A stretch of DNA of 49,213 nucleotides, taken from an uncultured Lentisphaerota bacterium. Its GTDB lineage: Bacteria; Verrucomicrobiota; Kiritimatiellia; CAIQIC01. The notes under the pieces are model-generated. The model was not told the DNA's origin and did no database searches. It saw nothing but the letters and a program-made list of their open reading frames with translations. Numbering within the stretch: position 1 is the first letter of the stretch; each line of letters starts with the position of its first letter. Location of the stretch: the NCBI GenBank assembly GCA_903889245.1, contig CAISWQ010000047.1, forward strand, positions 115,546 through 164,758, written 5' to 3'. Both the position numbers and the translations under genes were made by a program. Positions 8,121-16,486 of this stretch are shown in pieces.

Positions 8121-8474
8121 TTATTTCTTCTCGTCGGCGGCCGGTTCCTCGTCCTTCGCGAGCACCTGCGAAACCGCGCCGCGGATGACATCAATCTTCA
8201 CGTTGTCGGCGATCTTCACCACGAGGATCTTCTCCTTGACGTTGGTGACGATGCCGATGATGCCGCCGGAGAAGATCACGCGGTCGCCGCTCTTGACGTT
8301 TTCGAGCATCGCGCGGCGCTCCTTGGCCTGTCGCTGCTGCGGGCGGATCAGCATGAAGTAGAAGATGCCGACCATCAGCACGAGCCAGCCGATCATGAAC
8401 GCGGGCGAACCCTGACTGCCACCCGAGCCGCCAGCCGGCGGCGCCATTGCCACGGTCATCAAACTCTCGATCAT
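8121..8474 (-). CDS. yajC: Preprotein translocase subunit YajC
   Basis: Small single-span membrane protein of the SecDF-YajC complex. It has 117 residues: a Gly/Ser-rich N-terminus, one helix (MIGWLVLMVGIFYFMLI), the diagnostic IRPQQRQAKERRAMLENVKSGDRVIFSGGIIGIV, and an acidic-lysine tail. The start MIESLMTVAM at 8474 directly follows the tgt stop (2-bp gap), supporting cotranscription. The remaining upstream frame is a shadow of tgt. Confidence 0.95.
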   Translation of the reverse strand: MIESLMTVAMAPPAGGSGGSQGSPAFMIGWLVLMVGIFYFMLIRPQQRQAKERRAMLENVKSGDRVIFSGGIIGIVTNVKEKILVVKIADNVKIDVIRGAVSQVLAKDEEPAADEKK

Positions 8475-8476
8475 AG

Positions 8477-9622
8477 TTATTCCTTCGTTTCCTTTTCCAG
8501 CGCCTCGCCGGTCGGGATGACGCGGTCCGCGTCGCGGTGCGCCGCGCGGAACTCCGCGAACGTCCCCGCCCGGATCGCCGCGCGCATTTCGCCGACGAAT
8601 TCCCGAAACCGAAACAGATTGTGCAACGTCAGCAGCCGCAGCCCCAGCACCTCGTTGGCGTTGTGCAGGTGCCGCACATAGGCCCGCGAGAAGTGGCGGC
8701 AGGCATAGCAGCCGCAGCCGTCCTCGATCGGGCGCAGATCGTCCTTGAACGCGCCGGCCTTGATCGCCACGCGCCCCGCGCGTGTGAACGCCGTGCCGTG
8801 CCGCGCCAGTCGCGTCGGCAGGACGCAATCGAACATGTCCACGCCGTGGGCGACCGCCTCGACGATCTGGCCGAGCAGGCCCACGCCCATCAGGTAGCGC
8901 GGCTGCTCCCACGGCAGGTGCGCGACGCTGTCGGCGACGCCCTGCGCGATCAGCTCCGGGCCTTCGCCCACGCTGACGCCGCCGATGGCATAGCCATCGA
9001 AGCCCAGCTTCACCAGCTCCGTCGCGCACTGCCCGCGCAGGTCGCGATGGACGCCGCCTTGCACAATGCCAAAGACCAATTGCCCGGCGGCTCTGGGCTG
9101 CCGGGCGCAAAAGGCCGCCCAAGATAGGGTTCGACCCACCGCTTGGCAAGCGTATTCGCGCTCGCACGGAAACGGCGGACATTCGTCCAAAACCATCGCG
9201 ATGTCGGAGCCCAGCCGCCGCTGGATATCCATCGCCTCCTTCGGCCCGAGGAACAGCCGCGTGCCGTCCAGATGCGACTGAAATTCCACGCCGTCATCCG
9301 TCACCTTGCGCAGTTTCGCGAGGCTCATCACCTGGAAGCCGCCGCTATCGGTCAGGATCGCGCGGTCCCAGCCCATGAACCGGTGCAGCCCGCCTGCCTG
9401 CTCGATCAACTCCACGCCCGGCCGCACGAACAGGTGATAGGTGTTCGAGAGGATGATCTGGAAATCCTGCTCGACCAGTTCCGCCGGTGTCATCGCCTTG
9501 ACCGTGGCCTGTGTGCCGACCGGCATGAAGACCGGCGTTTCCACCGGCCCGTGCGCCGTCTGCAACACACCGCAGCGCGCCTGGGTCGCGCTGTCCCGGC
9601 ACGAAAGCTCAAAAATATTCAA
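8477..9622 (-). CDS. tgt: tRNA-guanine transglycosylase
   Basis: Exchanges guanine-34 for a queuosine precursor in tRNAs with GUN anticodons. 381 residues. Visible motifs: TPVFMPVGTQATVK, the DSGGFQVMS block (catalytic Asp92), GGVSVGEGPE, LMGVG, PTRLARHG and the zinc site CGCYACRHF near the C-terminus. The start codon is TTG (9620-9622), with AAGGGG about 8 bp upstream. It heads the tgt-yajC-secDF operon, an arrangement known in many bacteria. Confidence 0.95.
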   Translation of the reverse strand: MNIFELSCRDSATQARCGVLQTAHGPVETPVFMPVGTQATVKAMTPAELVEQDFQIILSNTYHLFVRPGVELIEQAGGLHRFMGWDRAILTDSGGFQVMSLAKLRKVTDDGVEFQSHLDGTRLFLGPKEAMDIQRRLGSDIAMVLDECPPFPCEREYACQAVGRTLSWAAFCARQPRAAGQLVFGIVQGGVHRDLRGQCATELVKLGFDGYAIGGVSVGEGPELIAQGVADSVAHLPWEQPRYLMGVGLLGQIVEAVAHGVDMFDCVLPTRLARHGTAFTRAGRVAIKAGAFKDDLRPIEDGCGCYACRHFSRAYVRHLHNANEVLGLRLLTLHNLFRFREFVGEMRAAIRAGTFAEFRAAHRDADRVIPTGEALEKETKE

Positions 9623-9678
9623 CGTGTATCCCCTTTTGACCGCTGGCTGCCCGCCTTGAAAAAGAAGCGGGCCGCGCT

Positions 9679-9707
9679 ATTTTAGCCGCGAGGGACGCCG
9701 CGTGCAA
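9679..9707 (-). promoter_or_regulatory. Predicted promoter of the tgt-yajC-secDF operon
   Basis: On the minus strand: TTGCAC (9707-9702), 17-bp spacer, TAAAAT (9684-9679). The -10 is 5 of 6 to consensus, the -35 only 3 of 6. Predicted start is near 9672, about 50 nt before the TTG start codon. The rest of the 214-bp gap to the rhomboid gene shows nothing clear. Confidence 0.45.
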
Positions 9708-9836
9708 CCTATGGGGTTCCTCACCCCGACCTCCTTGGCGCGCGGCGCCCTCCTTTTTTATGGCAGTTGCGACCGGCTTGTGATCCCTCCATGTTCGCGA
9801 CCTTGCAAAACGGCGACAAGTGGTTAGGCTCGGCCC

Positions 9837-10793
9837 ATGGATTGGAAAAACTTTTTTAACCGCCTCGGTCTGAACGGTACGGCCTGGCAGTGGCGGATCA
9901 TACGCTGGCAGAATGTCTGGGAGCAACGCAAGGCGCGCTGGCGCAGCGGGCGGCAGCATGTGGTCTATCAGCACAAGGTCTGCTCCCATTGCGGCGCACT
10001 GGTGGATCGTGGCGATAGCCACTGTATGCGTTGTGGCACGGCCGTGGGCTCGTGGCGCGGCCAGGCGCTGATGCGGGCGATGGGGCTCGTGCTGCCGGCG
10101 TGGTGCCCCCTGACCGCGCTGCTGTTGGTGGCCAACCTGGCGTGGTTCACCCTGACCCTGTTGCTCTATGGCCTGCACGGGTTGATCGCGCCGGAGCCCT
10201 TGGCCCTGATGCAAATGGGAGCACTGGTGCCCCCGCTCTTTTGGGCTGGCGACTATTGGCAGTTGATCACCTACGGCTATCAGCACGGCGGCCTGCTGCA
10301 TATCCTCTTCAACCTGCTGACGCTCTCGCAGGTCGGTCCTTTCCTCGAACGCGAGTTTGGCGGCAGACGTTTCTTCTCCGCCTACACGCTCGCCCTGCTC
10401 GGCGGCGGCCTGGCGGATGTTTTCGTTCGCGGTCACGCACTGACTACAATCGTCGGCGCGTCCGGTGCGCTGTTCGGCCTGATCGGGCTGGGTCTGGCCT
10501 ATGCGCATTTCCGGGGCGGCGTCCTCGGCCATGAGCAGCGGAACTTTTTCCTGAAGTGGGCGCTCTACGGTTTCCTGTTCGGCTACATGATTGGCGCCGA
10601 CAATGTGGCGCACGCCGGCGGCTTCGTCGTGGGCCTGGCGCTCGGCTGGCTGCTGGAGCGCGAGCAGCGCGGCCGCGGCCTGCGCCTCGACGCGCTCTGG
10701 ACCGTGCTCGCCTATGCGCTGGCCGTGCTGACGCTCGCCGCCTTTCTCTGGCTGGGCTTGCAGCGGCTCGGGGTGGGCGGACAGGTCATTTGA
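9837..10793 (+). CDS. Rhomboid intramembrane serine protease with N-terminal zinc ribbon
   Basis: 318 residues. N-terminal cytoplasmic part with two CxxC pairs (Cys49/52 and Cys63/66), a zinc-ribbon like those of other rhomboid fusions. Then a membrane core of six or seven helices from about 84: the conserved YQHGGLLHILFNLL (His150, His155, Asn159), catalytic GASGALFG (Ser209) and NVAHAGGFVVG (His259). Ser and His are both present, so it should be active. Substrates are unknown. The start MDWKNFF uses ATG 9837; the bases over the start resemble half a dyad unit but no left arm exists. Confidence 0.9.
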   Translation: MDWKNFFNRLGLNGTAWQWRIIRWQNVWEQRKARWRSGRQHVVYQHKVCSHCGALVDRGDSHCMRCGTAVGSWRGQALMRAMGLVLPAWCPLTALLLVANLAWFTLTLLLYGLHGLIAPEPLALMQMGALVPPLFWAGDYWQLITYGYQHGGLLHILFNLLTLSQVGPFLEREFGGRRFFSAYTLALLGGGLADVFVRGHALTTIVGASGALFGLIGLGLAYAHFRGGVLGHEQRNFFLKWALYGFLFGYMIGADNVAHAGGFVVGLALGWLLEREQRGRGLRLDALWTVLAYALAVLTLAAFLWLGLQRLGVGGQVI

Positions 10794-10818
10794 CACGTCC
10801 AAGGGTGCATGTTAGTTT
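10790..10818 (+). promoter_or_regulatory. Predicted promoter of the PilZ-like/pilT pair
   Basis: TTGACA (10790-10795), 17-bp spacer, TAGTTT (10813-10818). The -35 overlaps the rhomboid stop codon. Predicted start is near 10825, about 11 nt before the ATG at 10836. The -10 is a weak match. Confidence 0.45.
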
Positions 10819-10835
10819 CGCGCGGGATTTTCGCT

Positions 10836-11231
10836 ATGAACAAAAGTAGTCGGTCGGCAGGGGTAAAAAAAGCGCGGGGACAGCAAGGGCGGAGCAAGGG
10901 CAAGACTCCCATTCACGTCAAGCTGGGCAAGCATAACCTCGTCCAGCCGAGCGAGACCTTCCGTGTTTGTCCGCTGGGGCTGCAATTTTATTCCCCGAAA
11001 AAAGTCGCCGATTTCCGCGTAATGGATTTCAAGATGCAGGTGGCCGCGGCCGGCGGCGGCACCACCGAGGTCGCCTGCGCCGGCGTCGTCGTGCATTGCC
11101 AGAAGGAGAAGGCCTCCAACCTGTATCGCGTGTGGGTGAAATTCATGGACCTCGCCAAGGAGAAGAGCGACCGGCTCCATTGCGTGGCCAAGCATGCGGA
11201 TGCGATATGTCCTCATTGCGAGAACTATTGA
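10836..11231 (+). CDS. Small PilZ-like protein upstream of pilT
   Basis: 131 residues from MNKSSRS. A very basic N-terminus (KKARGQQGRSKGKT) is followed by a beta-rich core whose pattern (ACAGVVVHCQ...YRVWVKFMDL...DRLHCVAKH) resembles a PilZ domain, but the canonical RxxxR and D/NxSxxG c-di-GMP motifs are not evident, so any nucleotide binding is doubtful. It ends CPHCENY. The last 25 bp overlap the pilT start, indicating translational coupling and a possible role in type IV pilus control. The upstream ATG at 10809 is an alternative start but lies before the predicted transcription start. Family call is tentative. Confidence 0.55.
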   Translation: MNKSSRSAGVKKARGQQGRSKGKTPIHVKLGKHNLVQPSETFRVCPLGLQFYSPKKVADFRVMDFKMQVAAAGGGTTEVACAGVVVHCQKEKASNLYRVWVKFMDLAKEKSDRLHCVAKHADAICPHCENY

Positions 11232-12298
11232 CAGCAGCGGTGGCGCAGGGCGCGGCGGATATCCACCTCAAGCCCGGCCAGCCCCCGATCTTCCGCATCC
11301 ACGGCGAACTCGTCCCGCAAAACTACCAGCCGCTGACTCCCGCCAACCTCGAGGCCATTGCCGGCGACATCATCCCGCTCCACATCCGCAAGCAGTACGA
11401 GGCCAACCACGAGGCCGACTTCTCGCACCAGGAGGACCGCGTCGGCCGCTTCCGCGCCACAGTCTTCAACACCCAGATGGTGCCCTCCTTCGCGTTGCGC
11501 TACGTCAAGACGAAGATCCCCTCTTTCAGCGACCTCGGCCTGCCGCCGATTCTCCAGAAGATCGCCATGTTCCCGCGCGGCATCGTCCTCGCCGCCGGCA
11601 CCACCGGCAGCGGCAAATCCACCACGCTCGCCGCGCTCATCCAGAGCATCAACCAAACCGTCCGCCGCCGCATCATCACCATCGAGGATCCGGTTGAATT
11701 TCTTTTCTCCGACGACCAATCCATCCTCTCGCAGCGCGAAGTCGGCCTCGACACCCCCAGCTTTGGCGACGGCCTGCGCCACGTCTTGCGGCAGGACCCC
11801 GACGTCATCATGATTGGCGAAATGCGCGACGCCGAAAGCTTCACCGCCGCGCTCCAAGCCTCGGAAACCGGTCACCTCATCTTCAGTACCCTGCACACCG
11901 ACAACGCCGGCCAATCCGTCGCGCGCATCCTGAATTTCTTTCCGCCCAGCCAGCGCGACCAGATACGCATGAGCCTGGCCACCAACCTGCAGGCGGTCAT
12001 CTGCCAGCGCCTCGTTCCCGCTATCCAGGGCGGCGTGCTGCCCGCCGTCGAGATCATGCTCACTACCCCGACCGTGCGGAAGCTGATGGAGAAGAACGTC
12101 CTCGAAAAACTCCCCGCTGCCATCGAGACCGGCGTTGAGGATGGCATGCAGACCTTCAACCAGGCCGTCTACGCCCTCATCAAAGGCGGCCTCATCTCTG
12201 AGCAGAACGGCCTCCAGTACGCCAGCAACCCCGAGGCCCTCAAGATGAACCTCAAAGGCATCTTCCTCGACGAAGCCCGCCGTATCTTGAGCACCTGA
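11207..12298 (+). CDS. pilT: Type IV pilus retraction ATPase PilT
   Basis: Hexameric ATPase powering pilus retraction and twitching motility. 363 residues from MSSLRELLTAAV. Features: N-terminal ADIHLKPGQPPIFRIHG, Walker A GTTGSGKST (131-139), Asp box ITIEDPVEF (157-165), Walker B VIMIGEMRD (200-208) and His box TGHLIFSTLHTD (221-232). The C-terminal AIRNLIRE-like motif of classical PilT is replaced by MNLKGIFLDEARRIL, so a PilU-like or divergent role is possible. ATG 11207 gives the standard PilT N-terminus; the longer frame upstream is a shadow of the PilZ-like gene. No other pilus genes are in the window. Confidence 0.9.
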   Translation: MSSLRELLTAAVAQGAADIHLKPGQPPIFRIHGELVPQNYQPLTPANLEAIAGDIIPLHIRKQYEANHEADFSHQEDRVGRFRATVFNTQMVPSFALRYVKTKIPSFSDLGLPPILQKIAMFPRGIVLAAGTTGSGKSTTLAALIQSINQTVRRRIITIEDPVEFLFSDDQSILSQREVGLDTPSFGDGLRHVLRQDPDVIMIGEMRDAESFTAALQASETGHLIFSTLHTDNAGQSVARILNFFPPSQRDQIRMSLATNLQAVICQRLVPAIQGGVLPAVEIMLTTPTVRKLMEKNVLEKLPAAIETGVEDGMQTFNQAVYALIKGGLISEQNGLQYASNPEALKMNLKGIFLDEARRILST

Positions 12299-12306
12299 CT
12301 CGCGCT

Positions 12307-12355
12307 CTTCCAACGCTTGGAAACCCGCGCGCCGTTTTTTTCGGGGATTGGAAAA
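12307..12355. repeat. Pair of dyad-family units after pilT
   Basis: CTTCCAA-CGC-TTGGAAA (12307-12323) and a degraded TTTTCGG-GGA-TTGGAAAA (12338-12355), centres 31 bp apart. More decayed look-alikes (TTCCGG near 12434 and TTTCCGG-GCC-TTGG at 12461) may be remnants of a longer array. The pair lies between convergent pilT and the GNAT gene; nothing else is seen in this 180-bp gap. Confidence 0.7.
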
Positions 12356-12478
12356 TTTCGCCACCGAGACGTAGCGCACACGGGCCCGGATGGCAGACTG
12401 TGCAGCGGTCTCTGCGACGCTGTGGTGAACTTGTTCCGGGCCTCAAAAAAAGCACAGGAATTTCCGGGCCTTGGCGAA

Positions 12479-12949
12479 CTACGGCGTGGGGCAGGGCTTG
12501 GCGACGAAGGCGAGTTCGGCGCCACTGCGGAAGCCGACGGCGCGGTAAAGGTCGTGCGCGCCGGTGCGCTGCGCGCCGGAGAGGAGCATGACTTTGTAAC
12601 AGCCGCGCCGCCACGCCAGCGCGAGCGCGAACTCCATGACCAACTTTCCCAAACCGCGTCGCCGGAAGTTCGCCGCGGTGATCACGTGCTCGATGATGCC
12701 GAACGGGCGCCCACCGACGGCGAGAGTGGGGACGATGCCGAGCTGGCACGTCGCCGCGAGGACGCCGCCGACCTCGGCCACGACGAGACAGGTGTTGGTC
12801 TGGGCGAGTACACGCCGGAGCGCGCGTGCGGTTTGCGCGTTCGTCAGCACCGGGTCGTGCGGGCGCAGTTCGCGGTAGAGCGCAGCCAATCCATTGAGGT
12901 CGCGGAGCTGAGCGCGGCGTATGTGCGGTTTCTTTAGAGCAGTTTTCAT
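12479..12949 (-). CDS. GNAT family N-acetyltransferase
   Basis: 156 residues. The GNAT fold is visible: IRRAQLRDLNGLAALYREL at the N-terminus, the central strand CLVVAEVGGVLAATCQLGIVPTL, the acetyl-CoA binding motif A as RRRGLGKLVMEFAL, and motif B YKVMLLSGAQRTGAHDLYRAVGF. The substrate cannot be predicted. It is codirectional with the larger secreted-protein gene upstream (44-bp gap). Confidence 0.85.
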   Translation of the reverse strand: MKTALKKPHIRRAQLRDLNGLAALYRELRPHDPVLTNAQTARALRRVLAQTNTCLVVAEVGGVLAATCQLGIVPTLAVGGRPFGIIEHVITAANFRRRGLGKLVMEFALALAWRRGCYKVMLLSGAQRTGAHDLYRAVGFRSGAELAFVAKPCPTP

Positions 12950-12993
12950 TGTCCATCATTTTTCATCAGCTTTGTGATTCTTCCGCGATCACA

Positions 12994-15078
12994 TCAACGT
13001 CCGGCGGCTTTGAGTTTCCAGCCGCCGGTGGGCCACCAGAAGCTGGCGGCGCGCGCCGTACCGTTCGTGGTCATGAACCATCCACCTGTCCGGCTGTCCG
13101 GCGTCTGCCAGATCAGGTCGCACACGCCGTCAAAATCCACATCGGCCACGCCACATAGCACCCATTCGCCGGTACCGAACGGCACCGTGCCGCGGATGGA
13201 GTCATCGGGGTTGTGCCACCAGATCGCTACCATGCCAGCGTTATTCTGCCAGAACAGTTCCGCTTTGCGGTCGCCATCAAGGTCGCCCGCCCCACGCAGT
13301 TTCCAGGTGCCCATGTTGCCCAACTGTACAGCCGCGAGGAAGGTGCCGTTGGTATCGAGCCGCCAGTAGGCCGCGCTACCCGCGGCAGTCTGGAAGAAAA
13401 TCTGTGCGCGGCCGATGTTCTCGTAATCTCCGGCGGCCTTGATCTCCCAGCCGCCGATGTTGAACCAGAAGCGCGCATCGCGCACAGAACCATCAGCGTT
13501 CAAGAACCAGCCGCCGGTGTTTCTGGTGGCATCCTGAAAGAGCAGATCGCTAACGCCATCGCCATCAATATCGCCGGCAGATTGCAGCCGCCAGCCACCT
13601 GCAGCCCCCAGTAGACGCGCGGCCTGAAAGCTCCCATTCGTAGCCAGTAACCAACTAGCCACCTGACCGCCGCCCTCTTGGAAAAAGAGCTGCGAGGGCC
13701 TCGGTGCGAAGTTGGCGGTATAGGTGACATTTGTGGTGGGTGCCGTGATCATTCGAGGATTGTTTGTTACGCTGTCACTCCACTGGCTGAACAACCAGTT
13801 GTTGGAGGCGAGCGCCGTGAGCACCACGTTCGTGCCTAGAGGATAAATGCCACCACCAGCAACGCTACCTCCGTTCGTTGGATTTGCGGTCACAGTAATC
13901 AAGACCGGTTGCCCGAAATCGTCGCCGAGAGGCGAGGTTCCGACCCATCCGCCATAGCGCAAAAACAATGGTGAGGTAGCGCCCGATACATAGTCAGGGT
14001 CTTTTCCATACACCACGGCAAACATGCTTGTTGAAGTTTCAACAACGGAAGAATATTGCGGCGTATAGGCACCCGAATCCATCCATCGCTCCGCGAGCCA
14101 TGTATAGCCAAGGTCTCTGCTCACGCGATAAAGCGCGCCCGAACCATACGGCGTTGCCCTGTAAGTTGCCAAAAGCAGGCCGCTGGAGGTAAGCAGTACA
14201 TCTGTCTTGGACAACGACTCAAAAGTATTTGAGGCTGCTCCCCAAGTAGCACCGGCATCGAAACTGCGCGCAAAATAGTTGCTTGTTCCTCCCGCGTGCT
14301 GAACACGAATTGATACGAGAACGTTTGACCCGCCAATCTTGGTAAGGCTTGGTTCGTAGGCATGCATGGATTCAGGATTGGCATTATAGATTGTGGTGAT
14401 GCCTCCCCACGTCAGACCATCATCGGTAGATGACTGAAGGAGCGACGTGTAATACGCTCCATCAGCTGTGATGCCAGAGTAATAGGGCAACAAAATCTTT
14501 GTCCCTACCTGCGCCATCGTGCCACTGGTGGTTGGTCCTTTTGTATAAGCTGTAAGCTCTGGGTCATCCACTGAAAAGCCCTGTAACATATTTGTGCTTG
14601 ACCAGGTGGTACAGTTATCGGTCGAACGCAGAATGCGTATGCTGTTTGTGGGTTGGCCGCGGGAAACATAGAAGATGTTGAACGCGTAAAGCACGCTGTT
14701 GCTCGCTGTCCTAAAAATCGTGGTATTGCGGCATCCATACGCGGGGTTTGAAAACACAGTATTTGTTGCCAGGAGGGTACCGTCATGGGTCAGTTCCAGA
14801 AGGATCGCATCTCCGCGCCCATCGTGGCCCGTGGAGGCATAGCAAGCAACAAATAACGTTCCTCGTCCACTATCAATCATGCATGGCGCAGAAAAATAAT
14901 CATAATTCACCCCGAGTTGCGATATCACCTGTTTAACCGTTTGAGTGTCACTTGTGAAATAGATGTCCTGCTCATTGCTTCCTCGCACAACATTGAATCC
15001 TGGCCATAGCAGGCAGGAATAAAAGGCTGCTAGATAGCTCGGTCGCAGCCGCCCAAATATTTTCATGTGACGTTTCAA
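12994..15078 (-). CDS. Large secreted sialidase-like BNR/VCBS-repeat protein
   Basis: 694 residues. Signal-peptide-like N-terminus (SYLAAFYSCLLWPGF). First half: a sialidase-type six-bladed propeller with at least four Asp boxes (STDNCTTW, STDDGLTW, SFDAGATW, SRDLGYTW). Middle: a Listeria-Bacteroides (InlB B-type) repeat, ITVTANPTNGGSVAGGG...YTANFA. C-terminal third: tandem FG-GAP/VCBS-like units (AGDIDGDGVSDLLFQ, AGDLDGDRKAELFWQ, VADVDFDGVCDLIWQ) with GGW motifs. It may be an exo-sialidase-like glycosidase or an adhesin; catalytic residues could not be assigned. Base composition is clearly less GC-rich than its neighbours, suggesting recent acquisition. No PEP-CTERM. Confidence 0.75.
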   Translation of the reverse strand: MKRHMKIFGRLRPSYLAAFYSCLLWPGFNVVRGSNEQDIYFTSDTQTVKQVISQLGVNYDYFSAPCMIDSGRGTLFVACYASTGHDGRGDAILLELTHDGTLLATNTVFSNPAYGCRNTTIFRTASNSVLYAFNIFYVSRGQPTNSIRILRSTDNCTTWSSTNMLQGFSVDDPELTAYTKGPTTSGTMAQVGTKILLPYYSGITADGAYYTSLLQSSTDDGLTWGGITTIYNANPESMHAYEPSLTKIGGSNVLVSIRVQHAGGTSNYFARSFDAGATWGAASNTFESLSKTDVLLTSSGLLLATYRATPYGSGALYRVSRDLGYTWLAERWMDSGAYTPQYSSVVETSTSMFAVVYGKDPDYVSGATSPLFLRYGGWVGTSPLGDDFGQPVLITVTANPTNGGSVAGGGIYPLGTNVVLTALASNNWLFSQWSDSVTNNPRMITAPTTNVTYTANFAPRPSQLFFQEGGGQVASWLLATNGSFQAARLLGAAGGWRLQSAGDIDGDGVSDLLFQDATRNTGGWFLNADGSVRDARFWFNIGGWEIKAAGDYENIGRAQIFFQTAAGSAAYWRLDTNGTFLAAVQLGNMGTWKLRGAGDLDGDRKAELFWQNNAGMVAIWWHNPDDSIRGTVPFGTGEWVLCGVADVDFDGVCDLIWQTPDSRTGGWFMTTNGTARAASFWWPTGGWKLKAAGR

Positions 15079-15088
15079 TGTTTAGATG

Positions 15089-16486
15089 TTAGGCAAGCGC
15101 CGCGATCACGTCGTAGTCCAAGGCTTGGACAATCTGGGCACGGGCGAAGGTGCCGGGCGCGAGGCGGGCGGCAGCGCTGCCGCGGAGCATAACGACGCCA
15201 TCCACTTCCGGGGCTTCGTATTGGCTGCGGGCGAGGGCGCGTACACCTTTGGGCACCTTGGCGCCGCGCTCGACCGGCGCCTCCACGAGCACAGAAATTT
15301 CGCGACCAACGCGCGCAGCCTGGCGGCGGCGCGAGACCTCGAGCTGCGCGGCCATGAGCGCATCGCGGCGCGCCTGCTTGACCGCGAGCGGCAGGTCGTC
15401 GGCGAGTTGCGCGGCGGGGGTTTTGGCTTCATGCGAGTAGAGGAAGACGCCGGCGTGGGTGAAGCGGCCCTCGCGGACGAACGCGAGCAGCTCCGCGAAA
15501 TCCTGCTCGGTCTCGCCGGGGTAGCCGACGATGAAGGAGGTGCGCAGCGCAAGATTCGGCAGCTTCTGCGGCAGGCGGTCGAGCAGGGCGAGCGTGTCGG
15601 CCTTGGTCATGCCGCGACCCATCGCGGCGAGCATGGCATCGGAGATGTGCTGGAGCGGGAGATCGAGGTAAGGGCAGAAGCGGCTGTCGCTGGCGAGCGT
15701 TGCGAGCATGGCATCGGTCAGGTGCAGCGGGTAGGCGTACATCAGGCGGAACCAGACGGCGTCAGGGATTTCGTCGCGGAGTGTGGCGAGCAGGTCGGGC
15801 AGCAAAAATTTGCCGGCGAGATCGCGGCCGTAGCTGGTGGTGTCCTGCGCGATCAGGCACAGCTCGCGCGCGCCGAGGGCAAGCAGCTCGCGCGCCTCGC
15901 GGACGAGGTCGGCGATGGGGCGGCTGACCTGTCGGCCGCGGATGCGCGGGATGGCGCAGAAGCGGCAGGGGTTGGAGCAGCCCTCGGAAATTTTCAGGTA
16001 GGCGGTGTGCGCGGCGCCAATGCGCAGGCGCGGGAAATTCTGGAAGGTCTGGTGATAGTCGCCGCCGGTTGCGGCGGCCGGTGGCCGCCGATTTTTTTCG
16101 GCGTGTCGGGCCAGCAGCCCGCGGCAGATTTCCGCGAGGCGCGGGTAATCGCTGAAGCGGACGGTGGCGTCGGCGGGCGCGAGCGTATTGGCGACCTCCG
16201 GCACGTCGAGCGCGCGCTCGGCGAGGCAGCCGAGCGCGACGAGCGCCTTGAGCTGTCCGCTTTTGCGCAGCTTGGCCAGCTCGCGCAGTGTCGCGGCCGA
16301 TTCCTCGCGCGCGTCGTGGATGAAGCCGCAGGTGTTCACGAGGCAGATATCGGCCTGCGCGGGATCCTCCGAGAGCAGGAAGCCGGACTCGACGAGGCGG
16401 CCGAGGATGCGCTCGGAGTCCACGGTGTTCTTCGCGCAGCCGAGGCTGACGAGACTGACGACGGGTGCTTCTTGGTTGTGCTTCAT
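15089..16486 (-). CDS. rimO: Ribosomal protein S12 methylthiotransferase RimO
   Basis: Radical SAM enzyme with two 4Fe-4S clusters that methylthiolates an aspartate of ribosomal protein S12. 465 residues from MKHNQEAPVV. N-terminal UPF0004 domain with three cluster cysteines (LGCAKNTVDSE, NTCGFI, LGCLAER), radical SAM core with SEGCSNPCRFCAIP, then DLPLQHISDAML, FIVGYPGETEQDF and a C-terminal TRAM domain. The SLGCAKN and IPRIRGRQ motifs favour RimO over MiaB. The start at 16486 overlaps the upstream radical SAM stop by ATGA; the longer frame is not conserved-looking. Confidence 0.93.
   Translation of the reverse strand: MKHNQEAPVVSLVSLGCAKNTVDSERILGRLVESGFLLSEDPAQADICLVNTCGFIHDAREESAATLRELAKLRKSGQLKALVALGCLAERALDVPEVANTLAPADATVRFSDYPRLAEICRGLLARHAEKNRRPPAAATGGDYHQTFQNFPRLRIGAAHTAYLKISEGCSNPCRFCAIPRIRGRQVSRPIADLVREARELLALGARELCLIAQDTTSYGRDLAGKFLLPDLLATLRDEIPDAVWFRLMYAYPLHLTDAMLATLASDSRFCPYLDLPLQHISDAMLAAMGRGMTKADTLALLDRLPQKLPNLALRTSFIVGYPGETEQDFAELLAFVREGRFTHAGVFLYSHEAKTPAAQLADDLPLAVKQARRDALMAAQLEVSRRRQAARVGREISVLVEAPVERGAKVPKGVRALARSQYEAPEVDGVVMLRGSAAARLAPGTFARAQIVQALDYDVIAALA

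Noticed and set aside
5489-8188. 899-codon plus-strand open frame
   Set aside because: Exact antisense of secDF; open only because of high GC codon bias. Its protein is repetitive Asp/Val/Gly/His-rich with no family signature, while the minus strand encodes clear SecDF.
9737-9757. Hairpin GGCGC-GCG-GCGCC followed by a T run
   Set aside because: Only a 5-bp stem and no plus-strand gene upstream; too weak to call a terminator.
9836-9852. Half dyad over the rhomboid start (GGATTGGAAAAA)
   Set aside because: No matching left arm and no partner unit 31 bp away.
12434-12477. Further degraded dyads after pilT
   Set aside because: TTCCGG-GCC-TC and TTTCCGG-GCC-TTGG have too many mismatches to count, though their spacing of about 31 bp is suggestive.
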